From Neoarius graeffei (Eukaryota > Chordata > Actinopteri > Siluriformes > Ariidae), in NCBI RefSeq assembly GCF_027579695.1, contig NC_083582.1, positions 2,628,378 through 2,692,377 of the forward strand: DNA of 64,000 bases. The letters are read 5' to 3'. Every line of letters begins with the position of its first letter. Positions within the stretch are counted from its first letter, which is position 1. Position numbers and translations under genes: made by a program. Positions 43,664-53,679 of this stretch are shown here, in pieces. The notes beneath the pieces are model-generated. The model saw only the letters and a program-made list of their open reading frames with translations. It searched no databases and was not told where the DNA came from.

Positions 43664-44917
43664 ATGAATAACAGTTCATCGCAGGTCTTCACCTGCACCT
43701 TGTGTTCACTTTGCTATTCAGTTCAAATTTATCTCCACAAACACATGAAGAGATGCCACCGTGAGGAATATGTGAGACTGCAGAAATCAGGAGAAATGAA
43801 TCATCAAAAGGCCAAAAGACGCTCCAGCAAACAGCAAACGTCCTCAAGTCCTCTGGGCTCTAAGCCCTCGCATGGACAGAAGCGGAAGGAACTCCATAAC
43901 TGCTCAAAGTGTGGGAAAAATTTTAAGCTAAAAAGTTACCTGAAGCAGCACCAGCTCGTTCACACAGGGGAGAAACCACAGCAGTGCTTGCAGTGCGGTA
44001 AGAGTTTTACCCGACTGACTCATCTCCGACTCCACCAGCGCGTCCACACAGGAGAGAAGCCGTATCAGTGCTCACAGTGCGGGAGGAGCTTCACGGATCA
44101 TAGCGCCGCCCAGCGACACGAGCGCACACACACGGGAGAGAAACCGTTTCACTGCTCAGAGTGCGGAATGAACTTTACTCGACAAAGTAATCTGCAACGA
44201 CACCAGCGCATTCACACGGGGGTGAAGCCGTATCCCTGCCCTCACTGCGGGAAGAGTTTTACTGACCAGTCCATGCTCCGGGCTCATGGGCGGGTTCACA
44301 CAGGGGCGAGGCCGTATCCTTGCTTACAGTGCGGGTTGTCTTTCGGTCATCGGGGTACGCTCAAACAACACCAGCGCGTCCACACGGGGGAAAAGCCGTA
44401 TCCCTGCTCGCAGTGCGGAAAGAGCTTCACCCAAAATGGCCATCTGAAACGACACATGCGCATCCACACGGGAGAGAAACCGTATCCGTGCTCGGAGTGT
44501 GGAAAGAGCTTCGCCCAGAAGAATCATTTTGAAAGACACAAGAGCATTCACAAAGGAGAAAAGCCGTATCGCTGCTTACAATGTGGAAAGAATTTTACTC
44601 AGCAGACGACTCTCCGGCTCCACAGCCGCACCCACACCGGGGAGAAGCCGTATCGCTGCTCACAGTGCGGGAAGAGCTTCGCTCACCGCAGCACTTTCAC
44701 TATACACCGCCGCACTCACACGGGAGAGAGGCCGTATTTCTGCTCACACTGCAGTCACACTTTTATCAGCCAGGGTAGTCTTCAGCGCCACCAGCGTGTC
44801 CACACGGGAGAGAAACCGTATCAGTGCTCACAGTGTGGAGAGAGCTTTACTCAGAGCCGCCATCTTCAACACCACCAGCTCCGTCACACAGCAGACGAAT
44901 CACAGCACCGCTCATAA
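43664..44917 (+). CDS. C2H2 zinc-finger protein, 13 fingers
   Basis: One coding exon of 417 codons plus stop. The ATG at 43664 follows an acceptor (ttcatttccag, ending 43661); an in-frame ATG at 43586 lies in the intron and is rejected. Product: MNNSSSQVFTC, one atypical N-terminal finger (CTLC...HMKRCH), a basic Lys/Arg-rich linker, then twelve consecutive C2H2 fingers joined mostly by HTGEKPY linkers, and a short tail. Fingers are of the Krueppel type (YxCxxCGKSFxxxxxLxxHxxxH). No KRAB, SCAN or BTB domain is visible, as is usual for fish multi-finger genes. Inferred role: nuclear DNA binding, probably transcription control; no target can be given. Its intron contains a Tc1-type MITE and an L2 fragment. 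The gene cannot be assigned to a named orthologue. Confidence 0.85.
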   Translation: MNNSSSQVFTCTLCSLCYSVQIYLHKHMKRCHREEYVRLQKSGEMNHQKAKRRSSKQQTSSSPLGSKPSHGQKRKELHNCSKCGKNFKLKSYLKQHQLVHTGEKPQQCLQCGKSFTRLTHLRLHQRVHTGEKPYQCSQCGRSFTDHSAAQRHERTHTGEKPFHCSECGMNFTRQSNLQRHQRIHTGVKPYPCPHCGKSFTDQSMLRAHGRVHTGARPYPCLQCGLSFGHRGTLKQHQRVHTGEKPYPCSQCGKSFTQNGHLKRHMRIHTGEKPYPCSECGKSFAQKNHFERHKSIHKGEKPYRCLQCGKNFTQQTTLRLHSRTHTGEKPYRCSQCGKSFAHRSTFTIHRRTHTGERPYFCSHCSHTFISQGSLQRHQRVHTGEKPYQCSQCGESFTQSRHLQHHQLRHTADESQHRS

Positions 44918-45014
44918 GAAACGCTTTACTCCCAACTTTACTCTCCAAACATCCCTGTGTGCAACACTCACCTGTCTCCCAGCTGTTCTTCTACAGTTAA
45001 TCATTTATATACAC

Positions 45015-46100
45015 TAGACACACTCCCTGGCCACTTTAATAGGAACGTGTTGTTGATTCTAAGGCTAGCCACACACTACGCCGATCCACGCGGTACCGAA
45101 CCGACCCATTTCAGAGCCGACTCCCGACAGGGCACACACATATCCCCGACTAACTCACGACTGTTGACGAGTGCAGTCTTGATTGAAGCGACACCAAACG
45201 AGATTATAAATATCACGTGACAATAGCTTTGTGAGTGGAGATGTATTGTTATTCAACCAGAGCCAAACACAATAACGTGCTTTTATTTTTATAACTCGAG
45301 GGGCTAAAGCTGTTCAGCTGAGCAGCGGGGTTTTTTTTCTTCTCTAGTGTTTTCTAGCGGTTGGAGAAGCAGCTACTGGACGCGTTACCGCCACCACCTG
45401 GACTGGAGTTTCAGGGTGGAGGACGCCGATCCCAGTCCAAAGTTCCGCCATTTTTCAAAAAGATAGACGTCACATGATCACGAAATATCACGTGTTATAT
45501 GCGAAAGATATGATTGGCTATTGCTAGCGACTCTCGCCGAGCAGTCTGGCTCCCGATTAGTTTTTCAAATCGGCTGTGAGATGAGTCGGTACCATCGAAA
45601 ACTAGTCTTTACGCCTGACTTGCGACTTCAGTTGGCTCGGTATGCTGAAAATCGGCGTAGTGTGCGGCAGGCCTAAGATCGCTGTTCTTGGCTGCAGGAG
45701 TGGAACCCAATGTGTTCTTCTGTTCTGCTGTTGCATGCTGAGATGCTTTTCTGCTCACCACGGTTGTAAAGAGTGATTATATGAGTTACTATATCCTTCC
45801 TGGCAAAAAAGCTCAAACCAATCTGTCCATTTCCCTCTGACCCTCTCTTATCAACAAGGCGTTTGTTTCCACCCACAGAACTGTCGCTCACTCACTCAGT
45901 GTTTTTTGTTTTCCGCACCATTCTGTGTAAACTCTAGAGACTGTTGTGTGTGAAAACCCCAGGAGGAGATCAGCAGCTTCTGAAATACTCAAACCTCACA
46001 CTCATCTGGCTCAAACCACCAACACCCAGACCACAGTGAAGGTCTCAGAGATCTCACTCCCTGCTGAATGCGCTGATGAGGAGACGAGGTGTGTCTGCAC
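45015..46100 (-). mobile_element. Tc1/mariner-type relic interrupted by a MITE
   Basis: CCTGGCCACTTTAATAGGAAC near 45029 and, after the MITE, GTGTAAACTCTAGAGACTGT and CAGCAGCTTCTGAAATACTC (45925-45990) are words of a common fish Tc1-type family, minus orientation. Strongly decayed; no ORF. Confidence 0.5.
45057..45677. mobile_element. MITE with GCACACTACGCCGAT-type termini
   Basis: Left CTAAGGCTAGCCACACACTACGCC and right complement (ATCGGCGTAGTGTGCGGCAG then GCCTAAG). About 620 bp, no ORF. It splits the Tc1 relic, so it is younger. Confidence 0.6.
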
Positions 46101-46465
46101 TTCAGGAAACAAACTCAAGTGATGGTGGTTCAGAACCAGTTTAATCCTCTTTACTCTGGATATGATATTGTTTGTTTATTAAGGTATGATTGTGGCTTAT
46201 TTCCACTTGTGAGCCAATCACAACTTGGTATTCTAATCACGCTAAGAACTTAGATTCTTATAATCCATATTTTAAGAATGTATAGAAGTCTTTTGCTGAC
46301 AGTTTATCTGTTAATCATTTATTTGCTCTCGGATGTTGTGCTCAGTTTATCACAGGTTTCCTGTTGATTAGAGCTGCTCATTGTAGTTACACTTTATTTT
46401 ATTTGTTTTATTTTTATTTCATATTAATCTGTACTCGAACATTATATGCTGATTGCTTTATACTT

Positions 46466-46471
46466 TTAATA
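46466..46471 (+). terminator. Candidate polyadenylation signal downstream of the zinc-finger gene
   Basis: AATAAA in the context cttttaataaaccg, about 1.55 kb after the zinc-finger stop codon. The intervening 3' region is largely Tc1 and MITE sequence, so an earlier site is possible. Confidence 0.25.
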
Positions 46472-46479
46472 AACCGAAG

Positions 46480-47390
46480 CCCTTTAAGCGTGATTCATTA
46501 AAAGACAAAGCTTCGCATTTTGAGTCGATTATTTAATCTGAAGTCTTGAACCCATGGACATCTCTTCCAGGAAGTTCTGCACTCAGGTGAGAACATGTTT
46601 CCTGTTCGAGTGTCACTCTTTCAGGGATTGTCTCTTCTGGTTCGACTGAGCGTAATCTAATTTTACACTGAAAAGTTTATCTGGTATTACGAGACTTGAA
46701 CTTAATTAGCATTACAGCTGCATAGGTCTGTTTTATTTATATATACTGTGTATTTAATATCTACCTGTTGAATATTGATATTGAATATACTGTATACAAC
46801 TGCTTTAGCAGTATCAGGGTTTTTTTTATTTTATTTAATTGTTGTAAATTAGACAGAAAATCTGATCATGTCAGCAGAAAATGAACAGCTTTCCAGAAGT
46901 GTGCTCAGTGAGTTCATCAATAATCCAGCGTGGGGATTAACTGACGCTCTGCTCCTTTATTCATACTTATAAAAATGCTCCAATACCAACAGCTGATTCC
47001 AGATAATACTGCGTGGTGTAAGTCTGGTGGATGTAATCACACTAACAGACAACACGAAATGATGATTTTCTTTTCTAAAATGTTCTCCAATTCCCACCCA
47101 TTAGACAGCTCTCCCCATCACACAGCCAATCAGGATCAGAGCCAAAGACTCCCACAGCCACACCCTCCCTCACTGAGGGCGCAGGTCCGTTTTGCTCCCT
47201 TGAGCTCCCAGTCTCGGATGGCTGTGGTGTAATCAGGATTCGAACTCACAATCTCCAACACTTTTTTTCTGTTGCACCGATTGAGAGCTGTTTTTTCTCG
47301 TTTAATGGAAAAAGCAAAATAGATTGCAAACTACAGCAATAATTACAGCTGCAGTGACTGAATAGGTTCCTACAATTATAAGGAACCTGA
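46480..47390. other. No gene recognised; possible old SINE head
   Basis: At 47095-47275 a B-box-like word (GAGTTCGAATCC on the minus strand) and a CAGTCTCGGATGGCTGTGG body suggest an old tRNA-derived SINE; not secure. The rest is AT-rich without features. Confidence 0.3.
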
Positions 47391-47814
47391 CAAAACATTT
47401 CATTTCATTTTTCTATCCCATTTATCCACTGCAGGCACATCGAGTGAGAGGCAGGGTTCATCCTGGACGGGTCACCAATCCATCACAGGGCCAACACGGG
47501 GAAAAAAATGCTCACATTGATGTGAAATTTGGAATAGGGACTTGAACTAATCTGCATGTCTTTGGAATGTGGGAGGAAACCCACCCTTATGAAAATATCC
47601 TATAGTTATACTATGGTATAACTATAGTTTTTATAGAATCACTATAGTATTACTATAACAACAATAGTAAAACTATAGTTTTCTAGAAATACTATATTAT
47701 TTACTATAGGATTACTATAGTTTTACTGTCAGCACAGTGGTATTATCATTAAAACTATAGTAATACTATGGTTATACAAAAATACTATAGTAGTAGCTAT
47801 AGGATTACTATAGT

Positions 47815-48405
47815 CTGGTGAACTATAGCATTTCTATAGTCTGGCGAACTATAGCATTACTATAGTCTGGCGAACTATAACGTTACTATAGTCTGGCGAA
47901 CTATAGCATTACGAACTATAGCATTACTATAGTCTGGCGAACTATAGCGTTACTATAGTCTGGCGAACTATAGCGTTACTATAGTCTGGCGAACTATAGC
48001 GTTACTATAGTCTGGCGAACTATAGCGTTACTATAGTCTGGCGAACTATAGCGTTACTATAGTCTGGCGAACTATAGCGTTACTGTCGTCTGGCGAACTA
48101 TAGCGTTACTGTCGTCTGGCGAACTATAGCGTTACTGTCATCTGGCGAACTATAGCGTTACTATAGTCTGGCGAACTATAGCGTTACTATAGTCTGGCGA
48201 ACTATAGCGTTACTATCATCTGGCGAACTATAGCGTTACTATAGTCTGGCGAACTATAGCGTTACTATAGTCTGGCAAACTATAACGTTACTATCGTCTG
48301 GTGAACTATAGCGTTACTATAGTCTGGCGAACTATAGCGTTACTATAGTCTGGCGAACTATAGCGTTACTATAGTCTGGCGAACTATAGCATTACTATAG
48401 TCTAG
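47815..48405. repeat. 26-bp minisatellite (about 22 copies)
   Basis: Unit ACTATAGCGTTACTATAGTC plus TGGCGA. Each unit contains ACTATAG facing CTATAGT, a short dyad. Variants have TGTCGTC or TATCATC. It is confined to the interior of the inverted-repeat element. Confidence 0.93.
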
Positions 48406-48546
48406 AGAACTATAGTTTCTAAAACTATAGTATAACTATAGTCTGTAATACTATAGTCTCCAGAACTATAGTATTACTATAGTATAGTCCTATAGTGACG
48501 AAAATACCATCAAAATACTATAGTCACGATGACTATAGTATAACTA

Positions 48547-50166
48547 CAGTGGCATGCAAAAGTTTGGGCACCCTTGCTGAAAATGTCTGTTACTGTGAAT
48601 AGTTAAGTGATCAGAAGATGAACTGATCACCAAAAGGCATAAAGGTAAAGATGACACATTTCTTTAATATTTTCCACAAGATTACATTTTTATTTCCATC
48701 ATTTACAGGTGTAAAATACCAAAAAATGAAAAGGACCTGAAGCAAAAGTTTGGGCACCTGACATGGTCAGTACTTAGTAACACCCCCTTTGGCAAGTATC
48801 ACAGCTTGTAAACACTTTTTGTAGCCAGCTAATAATCTTTCAGTTCTTACGTGGGGGATTTTCACGCATTCGTCCTTGCAAAAGGCTTCCAGTTCTACAA
48901 GTTTCTTGGGCTGTCTTGCATGCACTGCTCTTTTGAGATCTATCCACAGATTTTCACTGATGTTTAGGTCAGGGGACTGTGAGGGCCATGGCAAAACCTT
49001 CAGCTTGGGCCTCTTGAGGTATTCCGTTGTAGATTTTGAGGTGTGTTTTGGATCATTGTCTTATTGTAGGACCCTTCCTCTTTTTAACTTCAACTTTTTT
49101 ACAGATGGTGTGATGTTTGCTTCCAGAGTTTGCTGGTATTTATTCGAATCCATGCTTCCCTCGACCAATGAAATGTGCCCTGTGCCACTGGCTGCAACAC
49201 AACCCCGAAGCATGATCGATCCACACCCATGCTTCAGAGTCGGAGAGGTGTTCTTTTCCTGGAATTTGGCATCCTTTTTTCTCCAAACATACCTTTGCAC
49301 ATTGTGGCCAAAAAGTTCTATTTTGATTTCATCAGTTCACAGGACTTGTTTCCAAAATGCATCAGGCTTGCTTAGATGTTCATTTGCAAACTTCAGACGC
49401 TGAATTTTGTGGCTAGGACGCAGGAAAGGTTTCGTCTGATGACTCTTCCATGAAGGTCATATTTGTGCAGGTGTCGCTGCATAGTAGAACAGTGCACCAC
49501 CACTCCAGGGTCTGCTAGATCTTTCTGAAGGTCTTTTGCAGTCAAACAGGGGTTTTTATTTGCCTTTCTAGCAATCCAACGAGCAGTTCTTTCAGAAAGT
49601 TTTCTTCATCTTCCAGACCTCACCTTGATCTCCACTGTTTCTGTTAACTGCCATTCCTTAATAACATTACGATCTGAGGAAACAGCTACCTGAAAACACT
49701 TTGCTACGTTCTTGTAGCCTTCTCCTGCTTTGTGAGCATCAATTATTTTATTATTCAGAATGCGAGGGAGTTGCTTAGAGGAGCCCATGGCTGTTGATTT
49801 TAGGGACAAGTTTGAGGAGTCAGAGAATTTATACAGCTTTGAAATCTGCATCATCTGACCTTTCCTAATGAAGAATTTGAACAAGCCACAGCTCAGTAAG
49901 CTAATTAAGGTCTGGAACCTTGGTAAAAGTTACCTGAGAACTCAAATGTATTGGGGTGCCCAAACTTTCGCATGGTGTTCCTTTTCTTTTTTCACTCTCC
50001 AATTGTACAAAACAAAAATAATACGCAAATCCTGCATAAAACGCTGAAAAGAAATGTGTCATCTTTACGTTTATGCCTTTTGGTGATCAGTTCATCTTCT
50101 GCTCACTTAACTATTCACAGTAACAGACATTTTCAGCAAGGGTGCCCAAACTTTTTCACACCACTG
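48547..50166 (-). mobile_element. Tc1-like element with long IR/DR termini
   Basis: 1620 bp flanked by TA on both sides (48545-48546, 50167-50168). Starts CAGTGGCATGCAAAAGTTTG and ends with the complement of CAGTGGTGTGAAAAAGTTTG. Termini are about 110-200 bp long and each has an inner copy of AAGTTTGGGCACC, an IR/DR layout as in Sleeping Beauty-type elements. Inserted in the ACTATAG sequence. Confidence 0.85.
48767..49884 (-). pseudogene. Tc1-like transposase, decayed
   Basis: Pieces on the minus strand: helix-turn-helix part 49884-49606 (MGSSKQLPRILNNKIIDAHK), core 49300-49061 (GCGSIMLRGCVAASGTGHIS) and C-terminus 48994-48767 (PWPSQSPDLNISENLWIDLK, with the third catalytic acid in SENLW). 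Frameshifts and stops separate them, so it is not functional. Confidence 0.82.
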
Positions 50167-50280
50167 TATAGTATATAACTATAGGATTTTTTCATAAGGG
50201 CACACAGGCACGAGGAGCGAACATACACACTCCACACAGAAAGGCTGTGAGGTGATGGTGTGAACCCCTGCACCACCTCA

Positions 50281-50497
50281 AACTCAACTCCATCATTCAC
50301 AGTCAAAGCCATCTGGGAGAGAAGGAGCATCTACAGGCGACGCTGGGTCAAACAAAACTCAAAAACAAACCCATACACCATCCAAGCTAATTAATATAAT
50401 GAGTTAATGCATTTCACTTAAAAATCAACTCCCTAATGTTCTAAAAAGAAAATATTAGACTCCCTGAGTCTATGAGCCCTTTTTTTTCTTTAGAGTG

Positions 50498-50542
<45 letters not shown>

Positions 50543-50764
50543 TGAAAAGGGTAAATATGGTGAAATAAGATTTCATTATGTCCCAGATTGATTAAGTCGT
50601 GACTAAGTAGGTAATACATTTCCTATATTGGTATCAATGAGCACCAAAAAAACCCGTACTCCTACAGAACTTGGTCTGAAGAAAGGGCATCACTGCATCC
50701 CTTGTCCAAACGTTAAGGTTTATTGCACCGTTTTTAAAAAATGTACAGTAAATCTGAGCTTTCC

Positions 50765-50800
<36 letters not shown>

Positions 50801-51175
50801 GCGTAACCCATCATGCATCCATTTTCAAACTGTCCAATGTCCAATTCTGCATGGAGGCCACGCTATACGCTTGCGCTTGGAACCCTCAGTTATCAAAGCC
50901 ATCGTCAGCGCAGCCACAGAAGAGTCCCTGCAGCCCAAATAGGGAGTGATTTTAAATACAGATTAAACATCTGTTCTTTCTGCACCCTAATGATCTGTCA
51001 GCATCAGTTCGGTTCCTCATGGCCACCAACCACAGCCGTGAACTCAGTGCTAATACAGCAATCGCTCTCTGTGTGTCCCAGAAGATGCTTTCGTTTGTTT
51101 TTCAGTCATCTGTGCCCCAGTCAATAAAAACAATACGTCTCCAACACTAAGGTGACAACATTCAAAAACTAAAGT
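50281..51175. other. No gene recognised; two (ATT)n tracts
   Basis: ATT repeats at 50500-50541 and 50769-50801. ORFs here (up to 104 codons) partly encode the repeat and look like chance. Confidence 0.45.
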
Positions 51176-51187
51176 AATTTTGATCTG

Positions 51188-51551
51188 AGGGCGGCACGGT
51201 GGTGTAGTGGTTAGCGCTGTCGCCTCACAGCAAGAAGGTCCGGGTTCGAGCCCCGGGGCCGGCGAGGGCCTTTCTGTGTGGAGTTTGCATGTTCTCCCCG
51301 TGTCCGCGTGGGTTTCCTCCGGGTGCTCCGGTTTCCCCCACAGTCCAAAGACATGCAGGTTAGGTTAACTGGTGACTCTAAATTGAGCGTAGGTGTGAAT
51401 GTGAGTGTGAATGGTTGTCTGTGTCTATGTGTCAGCCCTGTGATGACCTGGCGACTTGTCCAGGGTGAACCCCACCTTTCGCCCGTAGTCAGCTGGGATA
51501 GGCTCCAGCTTGCGAACAGGATAAAGCGGCTACAGATAATGAGATGAGATG
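51188..51551 (+). mobile_element. tRNA-derived SINE, full length
   Basis: Plus strand copy of the main family: GGCGGCACGGTGGTGTAGTG head, B box GGTTCGAGCCC, tail GAGATGAGATGA. Flanked by a 12-bp direct repeat AATTTTGATCTG (51176-51187 and 51552-51563). A short deletion near its 3' end (GCTTGCGAACAGG) distinguishes it. Confidence 0.92.
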
Positions 51552-51703
51552 AATTTTGATCTGTGAATTCACAAACCTCTGAGCCAAAAGGAAGCAGGAA
51601 GGTGGGACTATGGACTGTTGGATCAGGAAAACAATTCAGGAGCTCATCCTACTATAAAAGCAATCGCATCTGACTTTTGTTTCACAGGAGCCCACATTCT
51701 CTC

Positions 51704-51865
51704 CGAAATCAAATCAAGTCAGTTTATTTGTATCGCGCATTATCGCAAAGCAGCTTTACAAAAAAAAAAACACTTTAAACATATGAGCTATTAATTTTAT
51801 CCCTCATAAATGTTTTTATCCCTAATGACCGAGCCTGAGACGACAGGGCTGAGGATCACAGTCCA
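51704..51865 (-). mobile_element. L2-type LINE 3' tail, minus strand
   Basis: Minus strand ends ATACAAATAAACTGACTTGA with GTAAAGCTGCTTTGCG before it, matching the 3' end of the full-length L2 element near 63430-63490. Only the tail is present. Confidence 0.65.
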
Positions 51866-52182
51866 TCAGACCTCAGACTGTATCACACGATCACTGAGTC
51901 GTCATGTGAGCAAAACAAGTCTGACCTGATCTGAGGGAGGAGAAGCTGTATGCAAAAAGGGGAATGTGTGGGGTTTTGTTGCTATGAAAAACCAGTACTT
52001 TGCATTTCTGAATCAATAGACGGGTTGTATAATAAAAAAGCACAGGGTTGGATGTGCTGTGTGTCACTGTTTCAGTACGTAGGCTTTTGTATAATTTTGT
52101 TGAATTAATACATGGCACATGTTGACTTGCCTGATCTCTGGTTTCCTTCCACCTCCCAAAAACAGGCCAGTCGGTGGATTAC

Positions 52183-53046
52183 AGCGCTGTAGTCGAGTCA
52201 CTGAACCTCGAGTCTGAGTCCAGTCTCGAGTCCCCAGTGTTCGAGTCCGAGTCATTAAAGAAAATTTCAAGTCGAGTCTGAGTCCAAGACTCCACCCGCA
52301 CCATGTGACGGTGTCTGTTTTAGCTCCATTAACATTAGTTTGTTCCTGAACATGGCGTATGAACAGGTGAATGTGCTTCTCTTTATCAGGGAGTGTGAAG
52401 TATTCTGTCAGAGATGGTTGGGAGACGGATGTAAGTGCAGAAGGTGTGTTTATTAATACAAGTGAAGACGGTAAATAATCCAGAACGGCAGGCAAAATCG
52501 TAAAACGGTGAAACAGGCGAAAGGTCGAACGAGGCACAAACAGGCTATCGTAGACTCGGCAAAATCAAAGACGAGAAACAGGAAATCAGGGATCAGGAAC
52601 CCAAACAAGGAAATAAGGCTCGGTAACATGTCAGCAACGCAACTCAATACTTCACAAAGTAAGTGTGTTTTCACAGTTTTTATATCGGTGCGCTGATTGC
52701 GCCTTAATCCTGTGCAGGTGCGAGTCGTTTATGGCGTGTGCGAGAGTCCGCTTGGTGCGCGTGCTGTACAGAGCGCACCCGAGAGTCTATCTGATGCATG
52801 CGCCAAGGGGCGCAGGTGTGACACTCTTACACGAAATTTGTTCAAAAATAATGTAGATACAAATATCTTATGCCAAATTATTATGTCATGTTACAAAAAA
52901 TAAAGAAAGAAAATCCAAGTCCATGTCTTCAATTTATGAGTCCAAATGCAGTTAATGCACGAGTCCGAGTCATCAGTACTCAAGTCCAAGTCAAGTCACA
53001 AGTCCTTAAAATTAGGGCACGAGTCGGACTCGAGTACTGCAAGCCT
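52183..53046. repeat. GAGTC-rich inverted element holding an LTR
   Basis: Ends are made of GAGTC/GACTC words: GTAGTCGAGTCACTGAACCT at the left and GAGTCGGACTCGAGTACTGC at the right, roughly inverted. The middle is a solo-LTR-like unit. Family unknown. Confidence 0.45.
52407..52822 (-). repeat. Solo-LTR-like unit
   Basis: On the minus strand it begins TGTCACACCTGCGCCCCTTG and ends CATCTCTGACA, ~416 bp. A TATA-like ATATAAAAA (about 52676-52684) and AATAAA (about 52449-52454) stand in LTR-like order. No internal coding region or clear target duplication. Confidence 0.5.
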
Positions 53047-53679
53047 GGTGGATTAGATGTGAAATTGCCCGTAGGTGTGAATAATGTGCAGATCCCTGTA
53101 ACCCTGAGCTGGATTACTGCTGACTGAAGATGGATGAATGAGGGAGGAATCAACAGTTCATATCTTTCACATTTTCTCTCTCTGCCTGCTCCGATTTTCT
53201 TGATAGCAACGTTAGCAGTTAAATATTCTGGAACCATGATTAGAAGGATAGGAAAATCATTCCCATAAATGAGATGTGAACTACATTAGTGAATGATCAA
53301 ACTTCGAGCGAGTATTTGGAGTTAAAATAAACAGAACATTTTCTGGCGATGTTGGAACAGTACTGCGGGCTGCGATTTAAATTGGCGTACAGAAATACCT
53401 GGTAGTGATGCCTGATTCGAACCCTGCTAATGCAGTCCCACTGACGCCATGAGAAAATCTAAATTTACAGAACAGAGGAAATCGTTTCTCTACTGGAGAA
53501 AAGAGAGAAAGCCTGACTGAAAAGGTTTATACAGATTGACTCCATCAATGAGCTCCTTGTTCCTGATCAGGATGAGACCGCAGGCGGAAGCTGAGGGACG
53601 TCTGGATACACACCGACCAGCATAACATTAAACCCACGGAGAGGTGAAGAAGTGAATATCATTGATTATCTCGTTACAG

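Larger units (their letters stand above)
47584..50200. mobile_element. Inverted-repeat element with internal 26-bp array
   Basis: Left end CCCTTATGAAAATATCCTAT then AGTTATAC; right end complementary (CTATAGGATTTTTTCATAAGGG). The inside is built of ACTATAG-type words and a 26-bp tandem array, and holds a Tc1-like element. No own transposase. Superfamily unknown; possible 2-3 bp target duplication (CA/CCA) is not conclusive. Confidence 0.65.
47400..50280 (-). mobile_element. Old SINE copy split by later insertions
   Basis: 47400-47583 resembles the 3' half and middle of the main SINE family (ATCCATCACAGGGCCAACAC; GCATGTCTTTGGAATGTGGG) and 50201-50280 resembles its 5' half (CACTCCACACAGAAAGGCTG). 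The two parts are divergent. Between them lies the inverted-repeat element 47584-50200. Confidence 0.65.

Noticed and set aside
51220-51260. tRNA gene suggested by A and B boxes
   Set aside because: The boxes belong to SINE heads, followed by a SINE body, direct repeats and a SINE tail; no complete tRNA fold expected.
51278-51547. ORFs over SINE copies (also 32048-32520, 35016-35630, 57067-57722)
   Set aside because: Same peptide appears at each SINE because the SINE body has no stops; the element is RNA-derived and non-coding.
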